Assembly: GCA_963821325.1 (NCBI GenBank)
Contig: CAWGDC010000005.1
Coordinates: 496,001-560,000 of the forward strand
DNA: 64,000 nucleotides
Direction of reading: 5' to 3'
Origin: PALSA-555 sp963821325
GTDB taxonomy: Bacteria; Actinomycetota; Acidimicrobiia; IMCC26256; PALSA-555
In this document: piece by piece, positions 45,026 through 56,985 of the stretch
Layout: each line of letters opens with the position of its first letter
Numbering within the stretch: the stretch's first letter is position 1
Translations under genes and position numbers: made by a program
The notes under the pieces: generated by a model
Database searches by the model: none
What the model saw: only the letters and a program-made list of their open reading frames with translations
What the model was told of the DNA's origin: nothing

Positions 45026-45537
45026 TGGCCCGCCGCTTCGCCCGCAAACGGGGCGGCCGGGTCGACGCCACGTTCGAGCGCGGCGAGCTCGAGCTCCTCG
45101 AGGGACTCCCGCAGCAGCTCCGCGCCCTCTACGACGGCGACGAGACCGACCCCGCCCGCGCCCGCCTCTTCCCCCGCGCCTACCTCGACCCGACCGAGGA
45201 GCAAGCCGAAGCCGAGTGGCGCGAGCTCGTCCACCCCGGGCTGCTCGAGGCCCGCTTCGACGCGCTCACCCGCCTCGAAGCGACGCTCGCCGCCGCCGAG
45301 CCCACCCGACGCGACCGCGTCGTCGTCCACCTGAGCCCCGAGGACGCCAACGCCTGGCTCAACGTCCTGAACGACGCCCGCCTCGCGCTCGGGTCCCGCC
45401 TCGAGGTCACCGACGACACCGACCTCGCCAGCTTCGACCCGTCCGACCCGAACGCGGCGACGATCGCGGCGTACGCCTGGCTCACCTACCTCGAGGGCGA
45501 ACTCGTCGACACGCTCCTCGGAGAGCTCCCCGACTAG
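45025..45537 (+). CDS. DUF2017 family protein
   Basis: 170 residues from ATG 45025 (a GTG one codon earlier overlaps the clpS stop). RRGGRVDATFERGELELLEG-like start, PTEEQAEAEWRELVHPGLLE, HLSPEDANAWLNVLNDARLA and AWLTYLEGELVDTLLGELPD fit DUF2017, which follows clpS in many Actinomycetota. Helical, cytoplasmic, function unknown; a Clp-related role is only suggested by position. Stop TAG is part of the next -10 box (TAGGTT, 45535-45540). Confidence 0.85.
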   Translation: MARRFARKRGGRVDATFERGELELLEGLPQQLRALYDGDETDPARARLFPRAYLDPTEEQAEAEWRELVHPGLLEARFDALTRLEATLAAAEPTRRDRVVVHLSPEDANAWLNVLNDARLALGSRLEVTDDTDLASFDPSDPNAATIAAYAWLTYLEGELVDTLLGELPD

Positions 45538-45565
45538 GTTCGCGCGCCGCCAGCGAGGAGGAGCC

Positions 45566-46462
45566 GTGGGCTACCTGGACGACAAGACGGTCGCGGTCAC
45601 CGGCGCGGGTCGCGGCATCGGCCACGCCGTCGCGCTCGCGTGTGCCGCCGCGGGCGCCAACGTGGTCGTCAACGACTACGGGGTCAGCATCGACGGTCAG
45701 GACCCCGACAGCGAGGTCGCCAACGCCGTCGTCGACGAGATCACCGCCGCCGGCGGCACCGCGACCGCGGTCGCCGACTCGGTCACGACCATGGCCGGCG
45801 GGGCGCGCATCGTCCAGACCGCGGTCGACACCTACGGCCGCATCGACGGGGTCGTGTGCATCGCCGGGATCCTCCGCGAGCGGATGCTGTTCAACATGGC
45901 CGAGGACGAGTGGGACCCGGTCATCGAGACGCACCTCAAGGGCACCTTCACCGTGTTCCGGGCCGCGGCGCCGCTCATGCGCGCCCAGCAGTCCGGGACG
46001 CTCATCGGGTTCACGTCCGGCGCGTTCGCCGGCAGCGTCGCGCAGGCGAACTACAGCGCGGCGAAGGGCGGGATCGTGTCGCTGACGCGCAGCGCGGCAC
46101 TGGGCATGCACAAGTACGGGGTGACGGCCAACGTCATCGCCCCGGTCGCCAAGAGCCGCATGTCGGGCAACGTCCCCTTCGGTCTCGAGATGGGAGAGCC
46201 CGAGGACATCGCGCCGATGGTGGTGTTCCTGCTCGGTGACGCCGCCCGTCACGTCACCGGCCAGGTGTACACGGCGAACGGACCGACGATCGCGGTGTGG
46301 AACCAGCCCGCCGAGGTCCGCTCGATGCGCACCGAGGGCCGCTGGACCCCCGAGGCCATCGCGGCGCGCTTCGACGAGGTCGGCCAGGAGCGCATGCCGA
46401 TGCTCGACCGCCTCGAGGCGATGGCTGAGGCCGCGGCGTCCGGCGACAAGCCGAACCAGTAG
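45566..46462 (+). CDS. Short-chain dehydrogenase/reductase
   Basis: 298 residues from GTG 45566 behind CGAGGAGGAG. Rossmann TG-x3-G-x-G motif VTGAGRGIGHAVALACAAAG, NDYGVSIDGQDPDSE, active-site YSAAKGGIVSLTRSAAL (Tyr and Lys) and the proton-relay Asn region. The long loop after beta-2 (VSIDG) resembles the MFE/hydroxysteroid-type SDRs used on acyl-CoA substrates, but the substrate is unknown. It stands as its own unit between DUF2017 and the pyrimidine operon. Confidence 0.85.
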   Translation: MGYLDDKTVAVTGAGRGIGHAVALACAAAGANVVVNDYGVSIDGQDPDSEVANAVVDEITAAGGTATAVADSVTTMAGGARIVQTAVDTYGRIDGVVCIAGILRERMLFNMAEDEWDPVIETHLKGTFTVFRAAAPLMRAQQSGTLIGFTSGAFAGSVAQANYSAAKGGIVSLTRSAALGMHKYGVTANVIAPVAKSRMSGNVPFGLEMGEPEDIAPMVVFLLGDAARHVTGQVYTANGPTIAVWNQPAEVRSMRTEGRWTPEAIAARFDEVGQERMPMLDRLEAMAEAAASGDKPNQ

Positions 46463-46619
46463 CGACGCGTCCAACCGCCGACCGGCGGGACCCGGGCCCG
46501 CCCGATGCGCCGTGGCCGTCGCGACCCGACCTCGACCTCACACGCGGGTCGCCTGAGCCCGACGCCGGGCTGCGCCCGGCCGGTCCGCACCGGTCGCCCC
46601 GATGGTCCGGCGGCCCTGC

Positions 46620-46625
46620 TATACA
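46620..46625 (+). promoter_or_regulatory. Candidate extended -10 (TGCTATACA) of the pyr operon
   Basis: TATACA preceded by TG at the extended -10 position. Transcription starting about 46632 would give a 43-nt leader holding the PyrR hairpin. The remaining 46463-46610 shows no gene. Confidence 0.5.
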
Positions 46626-46640
46626 GGCGGGAGCCGTGAA

Positions 46641-46660
46641 GGGGGTCCCGTGAGGCCCCT
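46641..46660 (+). promoter_or_regulatory. PyrR-binding RNA hairpin in the pyr leader
   Basis: The stem GGGGTC (46642-46647) pairs with GGCCCC (46654-46659) around a CCGTGA loop. GTCCCGTGAGGCC matches the PyrR binding consensus ARUCCNGNGAGGYU almost fully. It ends 3 bp before the ribosome site GGAGGAG and 15 bp before the pyrR ATG, with no terminator, so PyrR-UMP binding should block ribosome access, as reported for Mycobacterium. Confidence 0.7.
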
Positions 46661-46674
46661 ACGGAGGAGTTCGT

Positions 46675-47295
46675 ATGAGCGCGCGCGACGCCGCCGAGCC
46701 GGGGAAGCACACGGCCACCCGAGAGGGTGGCCGTTTCGTGTTCCGGGCCGACGTGTACGACGCCGACGACCTGCGCCGGGCCCACACGCGCATCGCGCAC
46801 GAGATCGTCGAGCGCAACCACGGCGCCGACGGCCTGGTCCTCATCGGGCTCTACACCCGCGGGGTGGCGGTCGCGCAGCGGCTCGCCGCGGCGATCGAGT
46901 CCTTCGAAGGGGTCGCGATCCCCGTCGGGTCACTCGACGTCGCGTTCTACCGCGACGACATCGGGCTGCGGCCCGTGCAGCCGCTCGGGCCGACCGAGGT
47001 CCCCGTCGACGTGACCGGCCGCACCGTCGTGCTCGTCGACGACGTGCTGTTCACGGGCCGGACGGTCCGCGCCGCGCTCGACGCCATCACCGAGCTGGGA
47101 CGGCCCCTCGCCGTGCAGGTCGCGGTGCTCGTCGACCGCGGCCACCGGGAGCTGCCGATCCGCGCCGACTTCGTCGGGAAGAACCTGCCGACGAAGCGGG
47201 CCGAGGACGTGCAGGTGCGCCTCGCCGAGGTGGACGGCGGCGCTGACAGCATCGAGCTCTGGGGGCCGGCCCGCGCCGAGGAGGGGGGACGCTGA
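46675..47295 (+). CDS. pyrR: Bifunctional pyr operon regulator/uracil phosphoribosyltransferase PyrR
   Basis: 206 residues from ATG 46675 behind GGAGGAG, intact. Phosphoribosyltransferase fold with RIAHEIVERNHGADGLVLIG, YTRGVAVAQRLAAAIESFEG and the PRPP loop TVVLVDDVLFTGRTVRAALD, then RELPIRADFVGKNLPTKRAE typical of PyrR. It senses UMP and represses the operon through the upstream hairpin. The N-terminus has an extra segment of about 20 residues (SARDAAEPGKHTATREGGRF). Overlaps pyrB by one base. Confidence 0.95.
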   Translation: MSARDAAEPGKHTATREGGRFVFRADVYDADDLRRAHTRIAHEIVERNHGADGLVLIGLYTRGVAVAQRLAAAIESFEGVAIPVGSLDVAFYRDDIGLRPVQPLGPTEVPVDVTGRTVVLVDDVLFTGRTVRAALDAITELGRPLAVQVAVLVDRGHRELPIRADFVGKNLPTKRAEDVQVRLAEVDGGADSIELWGPARAEEGGR

Positions 47296-48218
47296 TGCAC
47301 GATCTGCTGTCCGTCGACGACCTGGGCCGTGACGGCATCGAGGAGCTGCTCGATCTCGGCGAGTCGTTCCTCGAGGTCACGCGCCGCGACATCCCGAAGG
47401 TGCCGGCGCTGCGCGGCAAGACGGTCGTGTCGCTCTTCTACGAGGACTCGACCCGGACGCGCCTGTCGTTCGAGACGGCCGCGAAGCGGCTGTCGGCGGA
47501 CACGATGGCGTTCTCGGTGAGCGGCTCGTCGGTGGCGAAGGGCGAGAGCCTGCGCGACACGGTCCAGACCATCGAGGCGATGGGCGTGGACGCCATCGTC
47601 GTGCGCCACCGCGGCGCCGGCGCCCCGCACCGGGTGGCCGGCTGGGTGGACGCCGCGGTGGTGAACGCCGGCGACGGCTGCCACGAGCACCCCACCCAGG
47701 CGCTCCTCGACGCGCTCACCTTGCGGCGCCACCGCGGCACCGGCCTCGACGGGGCCCGCGTCGCGATCGTCGGGGACGTCCGCCACTCCCGGGTGGCGCG
47801 CAGCACGACGAAGGCGTTCGCCGCGCTCGGCGCCGACGTCACCCTCGTCGGCCCGCCGACGCTGCTCCCCGAGTCGATGGCCGGCTGGCCGGCCGTCACG
47901 TCCGGCGACCTGGACGGGGTGCTGCCCACCCTCGACGTCATCTACCTGCTGCGCATCCAGCACGAGCGCCAAGACGCCATGCTGTTCCCGTCGCTGCGCG
48001 AGTACACGACCCGCTACGGCCTCACCGTCGAGCGGGCGGCCCGCCTGAAGCCCGACACGCTCGTCATGCACGCCGGCCCCATGAACCGCGGCGTCGAGAT
48101 CGCCGCCGAGGTCGCCGAAGGGCCGGCCTCGGTGATCACCGAGCAGGTCGCGAACGGCGTCGCGGTGCGCATGGCCGTCCTCTACCAGCTGCTCGGGTCG
48201 GGGGCACCGGTTGCCTGA
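47295..48218 (+). CDS. pyrB: Aspartate carbamoyltransferase catalytic subunit
   Basis: 307 residues from ATG 47295. Carbamoyl-phosphate motif FYEDSTRTRLSFETAAKRLS, HRGAGAPHRVAGW, GDGCHEHPTQALLDALTLRR and aspartate-site IYLLRIQHERQDAML. No regulatory pyrI subunit is present. In Actinomycetota the enzyme commonly works with PyrC. Intact. Confidence 0.96.
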   Translation: MHDLLSVDDLGRDGIEELLDLGESFLEVTRRDIPKVPALRGKTVVSLFYEDSTRTRLSFETAAKRLSADTMAFSVSGSSVAKGESLRDTVQTIEAMGVDAIVVRHRGAGAPHRVAGWVDAAVVNAGDGCHEHPTQALLDALTLRRHRGTGLDGARVAIVGDVRHSRVARSTTKAFAALGADVTLVGPPTLLPESMAGWPAVTSGDLDGVLPTLDVIYLLRIQHERQDAMLFPSLREYTTRYGLTVERAARLKPDTLVMHAGPMNRGVEIAAEVAEGPASVITEQVANGVAVRMAVLYQLLGSGAPVA

Positions 48219-49503
48219 CTCGATCCTGGTGCGCGGCGGCCGGGTGCTCGACGCGTCCGGCGAGCGGACCGCGGACGTCCGCGTCGAGGACGGCGTCGTC
48301 ACCGCCGTCGGGTCAGGGCTCGACGCCGCCGACCGGACCCTCGACGCGGCCGGCTGCGTCGTCGCCCCCGGTCTCGTCGACCTGCACACCCATCTGCGCG
48401 AGCCGGGGCACGAGGACGCCGAGACGATCGAGACCGGCGCCCGCGCCGCGGCGCTCGGCGGGTTCACCGCGGTCGTCGCCATGCCGAACACCGACCCGCC
48501 GCTCGACGACCCGGCCGTGGTCGCCGCCGTGCTCGCGGCCGGTGCCCGCTCGGCCTGCGACGTGCACGTCGCCGGGTGCATCACGAAGGGCCGGGCCGGC
48601 GCCGAGCTGGCGCCGATGGGGGAGCTGCACGCCCTCGGCGTGCGCCTGTTCACCGACGACGGCGCGTGCGTCGAGTCCGCCGGGATGATGCGCCGCGCGC
48701 TCGAGTACGCCGGCTCGCTGCCTGGCGCGGTCGTCGCGCAGCACGCCGAGGACGCCAGCCTCTGCGCCGGCGGGCACATGCACGAAGGCGAGTGGTCCAG
48801 CCGCCTCGGGATCACCGGCCGCCCGGCGGTCGCCGAGTCGTCGATCGTCGCCCGGGACTGTCTCCTCGCCGAGCTGACCGGCACGCCGCTGCACGTCCTG
48901 CACGTCTCGGCCGCGGCGTCCCTCGACCTGCTCCGCGACGCGAAGCGGCGGGGCGTGCCGGTGACCGCCGAGGCCGCGCCGCACCACTTCACGCTCACCG
49001 ACGCGTCCTGCGCCACGTTCGACCCGGCGTTCAAGGTGCACCCGCCGCTGCGCTCTGCCGAGGACGTCGCGGCGGTGCGGCGCGGCCTCGCCGACGGGAC
49101 GGTCGACGCCATCGCCACCGACCACGCGCCCCACGCCGTCGAGACGAAGGAACGCAGCTTCGAGGAGGCACCCCCGGGGATGCTCGGCCTCGAGACCGCG
49201 CTCGCGCTCACCCTCACCGAGCTCGTCACGCCCGGGGTGCTCGGCCTCGCCGACGCGGTCGCGCTCCTCTCGTGGCGGCCCGCGGCGATCGCCGGGCTGA
49301 CCGACCACGGCGGCCCGATCGCACCGGGCCGGCCGGCGCACCTCGTCGTGTTCGACCCCGACCTGTCCTGGACGGTCGACGCGGCCCGGCTCGCCAGCCG
49401 GGCGCGCAACACGCCGTACGGGGGCCGGACGCTGTCGGGCCGGGTGCGCCACACCCTGCGCGCCGGCGAGGCCGTGGTGGTCGACGGGGAGGCGCAGCGG
49501 TGA
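48211..49503 (+). CDS. pyrC: Dihydroorotase
   Basis: 430 residues from TTG 48211, overlapping pyrB by 8 bp. Metal-binding DLHTHLREPGHEDAETIETG, TAVVAMPNTDPPLDDPAVVA, HVLHVSAAASLDLLRDAKRR, and IATDHAPHAVETKERSFEEA with the catalytic Asp. A class I multifunctional-type dihydroorotase. Intact. GTGA overlap with carA. Confidence 0.95.
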   Translation: MPDSILVRGGRVLDASGERTADVRVEDGVVTAVGSGLDAADRTLDAAGCVVAPGLVDLHTHLREPGHEDAETIETGARAAALGGFTAVVAMPNTDPPLDDPAVVAAVLAAGARSACDVHVAGCITKGRAGAELAPMGELHALGVRLFTDDGACVESAGMMRRALEYAGSLPGAVVAQHAEDASLCAGGHMHEGEWSSRLGITGRPAVAESSIVARDCLLAELTGTPLHVLHVSAAASLDLLRDAKRRGVPVTAEAAPHHFTLTDASCATFDPAFKVHPPLRSAEDVAAVRRGLADGTVDAIATDHAPHAVETKERSFEEAPPGMLGLETALALTLTELVTPGVLGLADAVALLSWRPAAIAGLTDHGGPIAPGRPAHLVVFDPDLSWTVDAARLASRARNTPYGGRTLSGRVRHTLRAGEAVVVDGEAQR

Positions 49504-50580
49504 GCGGCGGGGTGCTCGTCCTCGCCGACGGCACGGCGTTCGACGGCGAGCTGGTCGGCGCCGTCCCCCCCGACGGCGTGGCGGTCGGGGAGGTGGTGTT
49601 CAACACCGCGCTGTGCGGCTACCAGGAGATCCTCACCGACCCGTCCTACGCGGGCCAGATCATCACCTTCACCTACCCCCACATCGGGAACTACGGCGTC
49701 AACGACGACGACGCCGAGAGCCGCCGGCCGTTCTGCCGCGGCATCGTGGTGCGCGAGCTCACCGACCGGCCCTCGAGCTGGCGAGCCACCGCCGGGCTCG
49801 GCGCCTACCTCGCGCGCCCGGGGCGTCCCGGCGATCACCGGGATCGACACGCGCCGGCTGACCCGCCACCTCCGCGACGCCGGGTCGCTGCCCGGCGCGT
49901 TCGGTGACGACGAGACGCGGGTGCGCGCCACCGCCGCCACCGCCCCCGGCACCGAGGGCCGCGACCTGGTCGCCGACGTGACCGTCGCCGCGCCGTACAC
50001 GGTCGGGGACGCCGACGCCCCGTTCCGGGTCGTGGCGTACGACTACGGGATCAAGACGACGCTGCTGCGTCACCTGGTCGGCGCGGGCTGCCACGTCGAG
50101 GTCGTCCCCGCGACGACACCCGCGGCGGACACGCTCGCCCGCCAGCCCGACGGGGTGTTCCTCTCGAACGGGCCCGGCGACCCGGCCGGGGTCGCCGACG
50201 CCGTCCCGATCGTGCAGGCGCTGCTCGGCACGGTCCCGATCTTCGGGATCTGCCTCGGCCACCAGATCCTCGGCCGGGCCGTCGGCGCCGGCACCCGCAA
50301 GCTGGCGTTCGGGCATCACGGCGCGAACCACCCGGTGCGCCACGAGGCCACCGGCCGGGTCGAGATCACCAGCCAGAACCACAACTACGCCGTCGACCTC
50401 GACGACGACGGGACCGCCCGGCGCACCCACGTCAACTTGAACGACGGGGTGTGCGAGGGCCTCACCGTCCCCGCCGCCCGGGCGTTCTCGGTGCAGTACC
50501 ACCCCGAGGCCGGCCCCGGCCCCCACGACGCCACCTATCTCTTCGACGACTTCACCGCCGTCATGGCCGGGGCGCGGTAG
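49500..50580 (+). CDS. carA: Carbamoyl-phosphate synthase small (glutaminase) subunit, one frameshift
   Basis: About 359 residues from GTG 49500. N-terminal VLVLADGTAFDGELVGAVPP and NTALCGYQEILTDPSYAGQI. One extra G near 49822 separates AITGIDTRRLTRHLRDAGSL. Class I glutaminase domain: RVVAYDYGIKTTLLRHLVGA, IFGICLGHQILGRAVGAGTR with the nucleophile Cys, and FSVQYHPEAGPGPHDATYLF with His and Glu. It supplies ammonia to CarB. Confidence 0.94.
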
Positions 50581-50582
50581 GC

Positions 50583-53892
<3,310 letters not shown>

Positions 53893-53895
53893 CCC

Positions 53896-54844
53896 GTGCC
53901 GACCGACACCCGGGTGCGGCTCGGCGCCGTCGAGCTGCAGAACCCGATCGTCGCCGCGTCGGGCACCTTCGGGCACGGCGACGAGCTCGCCGGCCGCTGC
54001 GACCCGTCGCGGCTCGGCGCCGTGACCGCGAAGTCCCAGGCTCCGTTCCCGTGGCCGGGCAACCCGCCGCCGCGCCTCGCGCCGGTCGGCGCCGGGCTCG
54101 TGAACTCCGTCGGCCTCCACGGCCCCGGCCTCGACCACTGGGTGACCCAGGACCTCCCCGCGCTCCGGGCCCACGGCGCGGCCGTCATCGCGTCCCTGTG
54201 GGGCCACACGGTCGACGACTTCGCCACCGGCGCGGGCGCGCCTCACACCGGTGCAGGGCGAGCTGGTCGCGGTCGAGGTCAACGTCAGCTGCCCGAACCT
54301 CGCGGCGCACGGCCGCCCCTTCGCGCACGACCCCGGGTCCACCGCCGCCGCGCTCGACCGCGGTGCGGGGCGCGGGCCTGGCGGTGCCCGTCCTCGCCAA
54401 GCTGGCCCCCGACGTCACCGACCTGCCGGCCATCGCCGCCGCGGCGCTCGCCGCCGGCGCCGACGGCCTCACCCTGGTGAACACCGCCCGCGCCCTCGTC
54501 GGTCGACGCCGAGCTGCGCCGACCGGTCCTCGGCGCCGGACCCGGCGGGCTGTCCGGCCCACCGCTGAAGCCGATCGCGTTGCGGGCCGTGCACGAGGTC
54601 GCGACGGCGCACCCCGGCGTCCCGATCGTCGGGACCGGCGGCGTCACGACCGGGCTCGACGCGGTGGAGATGCTCCTCGCCGGCGCCGCCGCGGTCGGGG
54701 TCGGGACGGCGACGTTCGCCGACCCCGCGCGCCGCTGCGGATCCTCGCCGAGCTCGACCCGCTGGTGCGACCACCACGGCGTGCACGCGCGTCGCCGACC
54801 TGACCGGGGCGCTGCGCGCCCCCGACCGTGAGGAGCAGCCATGA
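53896..54844 (+). CDS. pyrD: Dihydroorotate dehydrogenase, class 1-like, five frameshifts
   Basis: About 310 residues from GTG 53896. LQNPIVAASGTFGHGDELAG, GLVNSVGLHGPGLDHWVTQD, and after a shift near 54238 VAVEVNVSCPNLAAHG, where Cys in SCPN marks class 1 (class 2 has Ser). Further shifts near 54358, 54504, 54731 and 54790 separate AVPVLAKLAPDVTDLPAIAA, PVLGAGPGGLSGPPLKPIAL, GVPIVGTGGVTTGLDAVEML and LRILAELD. Class 1B enzymes need the PyrK iron-sulfur subunit, which is absent from this operon. ATGA overlap with pyrF. Confidence 0.88.
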
Positions 54845-55554
54845 CCGACGCCCGCGACCACCTCGTCCTGCCCCTCGACGTGCCCGACCTCCAGACCGCC
54901 CGGGCCCGGGCCACGGCGCTCGCCCCCTGGTACGCGATCGCGAAGGTCGGCTACGAGCTCTGGGCCGGTGCCGGCCCCGCGACCCTCGACGCGCTCCACG
55001 AGGACGGCCTGGCCGTGTTCGTCGACCTCAAGCTGCTCGACATCCCCACGACCGTCGAGCGCGCCGCACGCGTCCTCGGGCGTCGCGGCGCCGACTTCGT
55101 CAACCTCCATGCCGTCGGCGGCCTCGAGATGCTCCGCGCCGGTGTCACCGGCCTCGCCGAGGGGGCACGCGACGCCGGCCACGCCGCACCCGTCTCGCTC
55201 GCCGTCACGGTGCTCACCAGCGAGTCCGACACCAGCGGCATCGACAAGCGTCTCGGGATCTCCCGGTCGGCGGGCTGCGACGGCGTGGTCTGCGCGGCCG
55301 CCGAGGCGGGCGCGGCCCGGGCGCTGCACCTCGCCCCGATGGTCCCCGGGGTGCGCCTCGCCGGCAGCGCCGTCCACGACCAGGCCCGTGTCGCCACGCC
55401 CCACGACGCGATCCACGCCGGCGCCGAGTGGATCATCGTCGGTCGCAGCGTCACCGAAGCCGACGACCCGCCCCGCGCCGCGGCGCGTCTCACCGCCGAA
55501 GTCGACGCGGCGCTGCACGACACCACCCCCCCGGGCCGCCACCGCGACCACTAG
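54841..55554 (+). CDS. pyrF: Orotidine 5'-phosphate decarboxylase
   Basis: 237 residues from ATG 54841, intact. Active-site DLKLLDIPTTVERAARVLG (Lys-x2-Asp variant of DxKxxD), VNLHAVGGLEMLRAGVTGLA, MVPGVRLAGSAVHDQARVAT and IIVGRSVTEADDPPRAAARL. Bacterial type I enzyme, making UMP as the last step of the operon. Confidence 0.94.
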   Translation: MTDARDHLVLPLDVPDLQTARARATALAPWYAIAKVGYELWAGAGPATLDALHEDGLAVFVDLKLLDIPTTVERAARVLGRRGADFVNLHAVGGLEMLRAGVTGLAEGARDAGHAAPVSLAVTVLTSESDTSGIDKRLGISRSAGCDGVVCAAAEAGAARALHLAPMVPGVRLAGSAVHDQARVATPHDAIHAGAEWIIVGRSVTEADDPPRAAARLTAEVDAALHDTTPPGRHRDH

Positions 55555-55555
55555 G

Positions 55556-55561
55556 TATGCT
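55556..55561 (+). promoter_or_regulatory. -10 box (TATGCT) of mihF
   Basis: TATGCT lies 32 bp before ATG 55594 and just after the pyrF stop, with GGAGG at 55583-55587. It separates the housekeeping cluster from UMP synthesis. Confidence 0.5.
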
Positions 55562-55593
55562 CGCCGGCGCCCCAGCGCCCGCGGAGGTCGCCG

Positions 55594-55917
55594 ATGTCCC
55601 TGCCGCCCGCCCTCAGCCCCGATCAGCGGCGCGCCGCGCTCGAGAAGGCGGCGGACGCCCGGCGGCAGCGCGCCGCGGTGAAGGAAGAGCTGAAGGCCGA
55701 GCGCCTCTCGCTGAGCGAGCTGTTCCAACGCAGCGAACGCGACGACGTGCTCGGCAAGCTGAAGGTCGTCAGCATGCTCGAATCGATGCCCCACACCGGC
55801 AAGGTGAAAGCCCGCCGGCTCATGAAGGACCTCGACATCAGCGAGAGCCGCCGGCTGCGCGGGCTCGGCCCCAACCAGAAACGCAAGCTCATCAACCACT
55901 TCGACCGCGTCCACTGA
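55594..55917 (+). CDS. mihF: Integration host factor, actinobacterial type (mIHF)
   Basis: 107 residues. Helical N-terminus (RRAALEKAADARRQRAAVKE) and the H2TH-type core LSLSELFQRSERDDVLGKLK, VVSMLESMPHTGKVKARRLM and ESRRLRGLGPNQKRKLINHF, which is the mIHF signature. A nucleoid-associated DNA-bending protein. Its position before gmk and rpoZ is the rule in Actinomycetota. Confidence 0.95.
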   Translation: MSLPPALSPDQRRAALEKAADARRQRAAVKEELKAERLSLSELFQRSERDDVLGKLKVVSMLESMPHTGKVKARRLMKDLDISESRRLRGLGPNQKRKLINHFDRVH

Positions 55918-56516
55918 GCGTCCTCCTGGTCATCACCGGCCCGTCCGGCGCCGGGAAGACCACCCTCTACCGGGCGCTGCTCGCCCGCGACCCGTCCCTG
56001 TGGTTCTCGGTGTCGGCCACCAACCGGCCGCCACGACCCGGCGAGGTCGACGGCCGCGACTACCGGTTCCTCTCCACCCCCGAGTTCGAGGCGCTGCGCG
56101 ACGCCGGGGGCCTCCTCGAGTGGTTCGAGGTCTACGGCGACCTGAAGGGCACCCCCCGCACGCCGATCGAGGAGCACCTCGCCGCCGGCGACGACGTCCT
56201 CGTCGAGGTCGACGTGCACGGCGCCCGCGCCATCCAGGACGCGTTCCCCGAGGCGCACGTCGTGTTCGTCCGACCCCCATCCCGCGCCGCGCAGATCGAG
56301 CGGCTCCACGCCCGCGACCCCGCCGCCTCCGCCGAGACCATCACCCGCCGCCTCGCCGAGGCCGACGCCGAGGAGGCCCACGCCGACGACTTCGACGCGG
56401 TCGTCGTCAACGACGACCTCGACCGCGCCGTCGCCGAGCTCGCGGCCATCCTCGCCCGCCGCCGCGCCCGCGACGCCGGACGCCACCCGCCCGAGCGCGG
56501 CGACCCCCCGCGGTGA
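55914..56516 (+). CDS. gmk: Guanylate kinase
   Basis: About 200 residues. P-loop LLVITGPSGAGKTTLYRALL, GMP-binding SVSATNRPPRPGEVDGRDYR, EWFEVYGDLKGTPRTPIEEH and VLVEVDVHGARAIQDAFPEA. No ATG, GTG or TTG exists at the expected start; a CTG at 55914 overlaps the mihF stop (CTGA), in the place where the family has M in MSVLLVITGPSG. Either a CTG start or a base error in GTGA/ATGA. Confidence 0.92.
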   Translation: MSVLLVITGPSGAGKTTLYRALLARDPSLWFSVSATNRPPRPGEVDGRDYRFLSTPEFEALRDAGGLLEWFEVYGDLKGTPRTPIEEHLAAGDDVLVEVDVHGARAIQDAFPEAHVVFVRPPSRAAQIERLHARDPAASAETITRRLAEADAEEAHADDFDAVVVNDDLDRAVAELAAILARRRARDAGRHPPERGDPPR

Positions 56517-56593
56517 TCACGACCGCTCGCCCGCCCGGGGCGGCGGGCCGTGGCCTCACGCCGGCCAGTCCGGGGACCCGCACGGGCGGCGGC

Positions 56594-56599
56594 TACCAT
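56594..56599 (+). promoter_or_regulatory. Candidate -10 box (TACCAT) of rpoZ
   Basis: TACCAT lies 53 bp before ATG 56653. The 136-bp gmk-rpoZ spacer shows nothing else definite. Confidence 0.4.
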
Positions 56600-56652
56600 C
56601 GGGCGCGCGGTCGGCACCGGTCGCCCGCCTGTCCCGACCCTGGAGCCCCTCG

Positions 56653-56958
56653 ATGGCTGAGCGCCGCGCCTCTCTCATGGAGCCCCGCATGGAGCACCTC
56701 CTCGACGAGGTCGGCTCGAAGTTCACCCTGGTCACCCTGGCGGCCAAGCGGGCCCGTGAGATCAACGACTACTACAACCAGCTCGGTGAGGGGCTCGGCA
56801 AGATCGTCCCCCCGCAGGTGACGTCGGTGTCGCGCAAGCCGCTCACCATCTCGCTCGAGGAGATCGCGGCCGGCAAGATCGAAGCCGTCCCGCTCCCCGA
56901 GGAGCCGGAGCATGACGCCGCCGCCGACGCCGAGACCACCGAGCCGGCTGCCGAGTAG
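56653..56958 (+). CDS. rpoZ: RNA polymerase omega subunit
   Basis: 101 residues from ATG 56653. MEPRMEHLLDEVGSKFTLVT, LAAKRAREINDYYNQLGEGL and VTSVSRKPLTISLEEIAAGK are the omega fold and tail; the C-terminus is acidic (EPEHDAAADAETTEPAAE). It helps assemble RNA polymerase by holding beta'. Confidence 0.94.
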   Translation: MAERRASLMEPRMEHLLDEVGSKFTLVTLAAKRAREINDYYNQLGEGLGKIVPPQVTSVSRKPLTISLEEIAAGKIEAVPLPEEPEHDAAADAETTEPAAE

Positions 56959-56985
56959 GCGCCGCGCCGCCCGCGGCGCGCCGAC

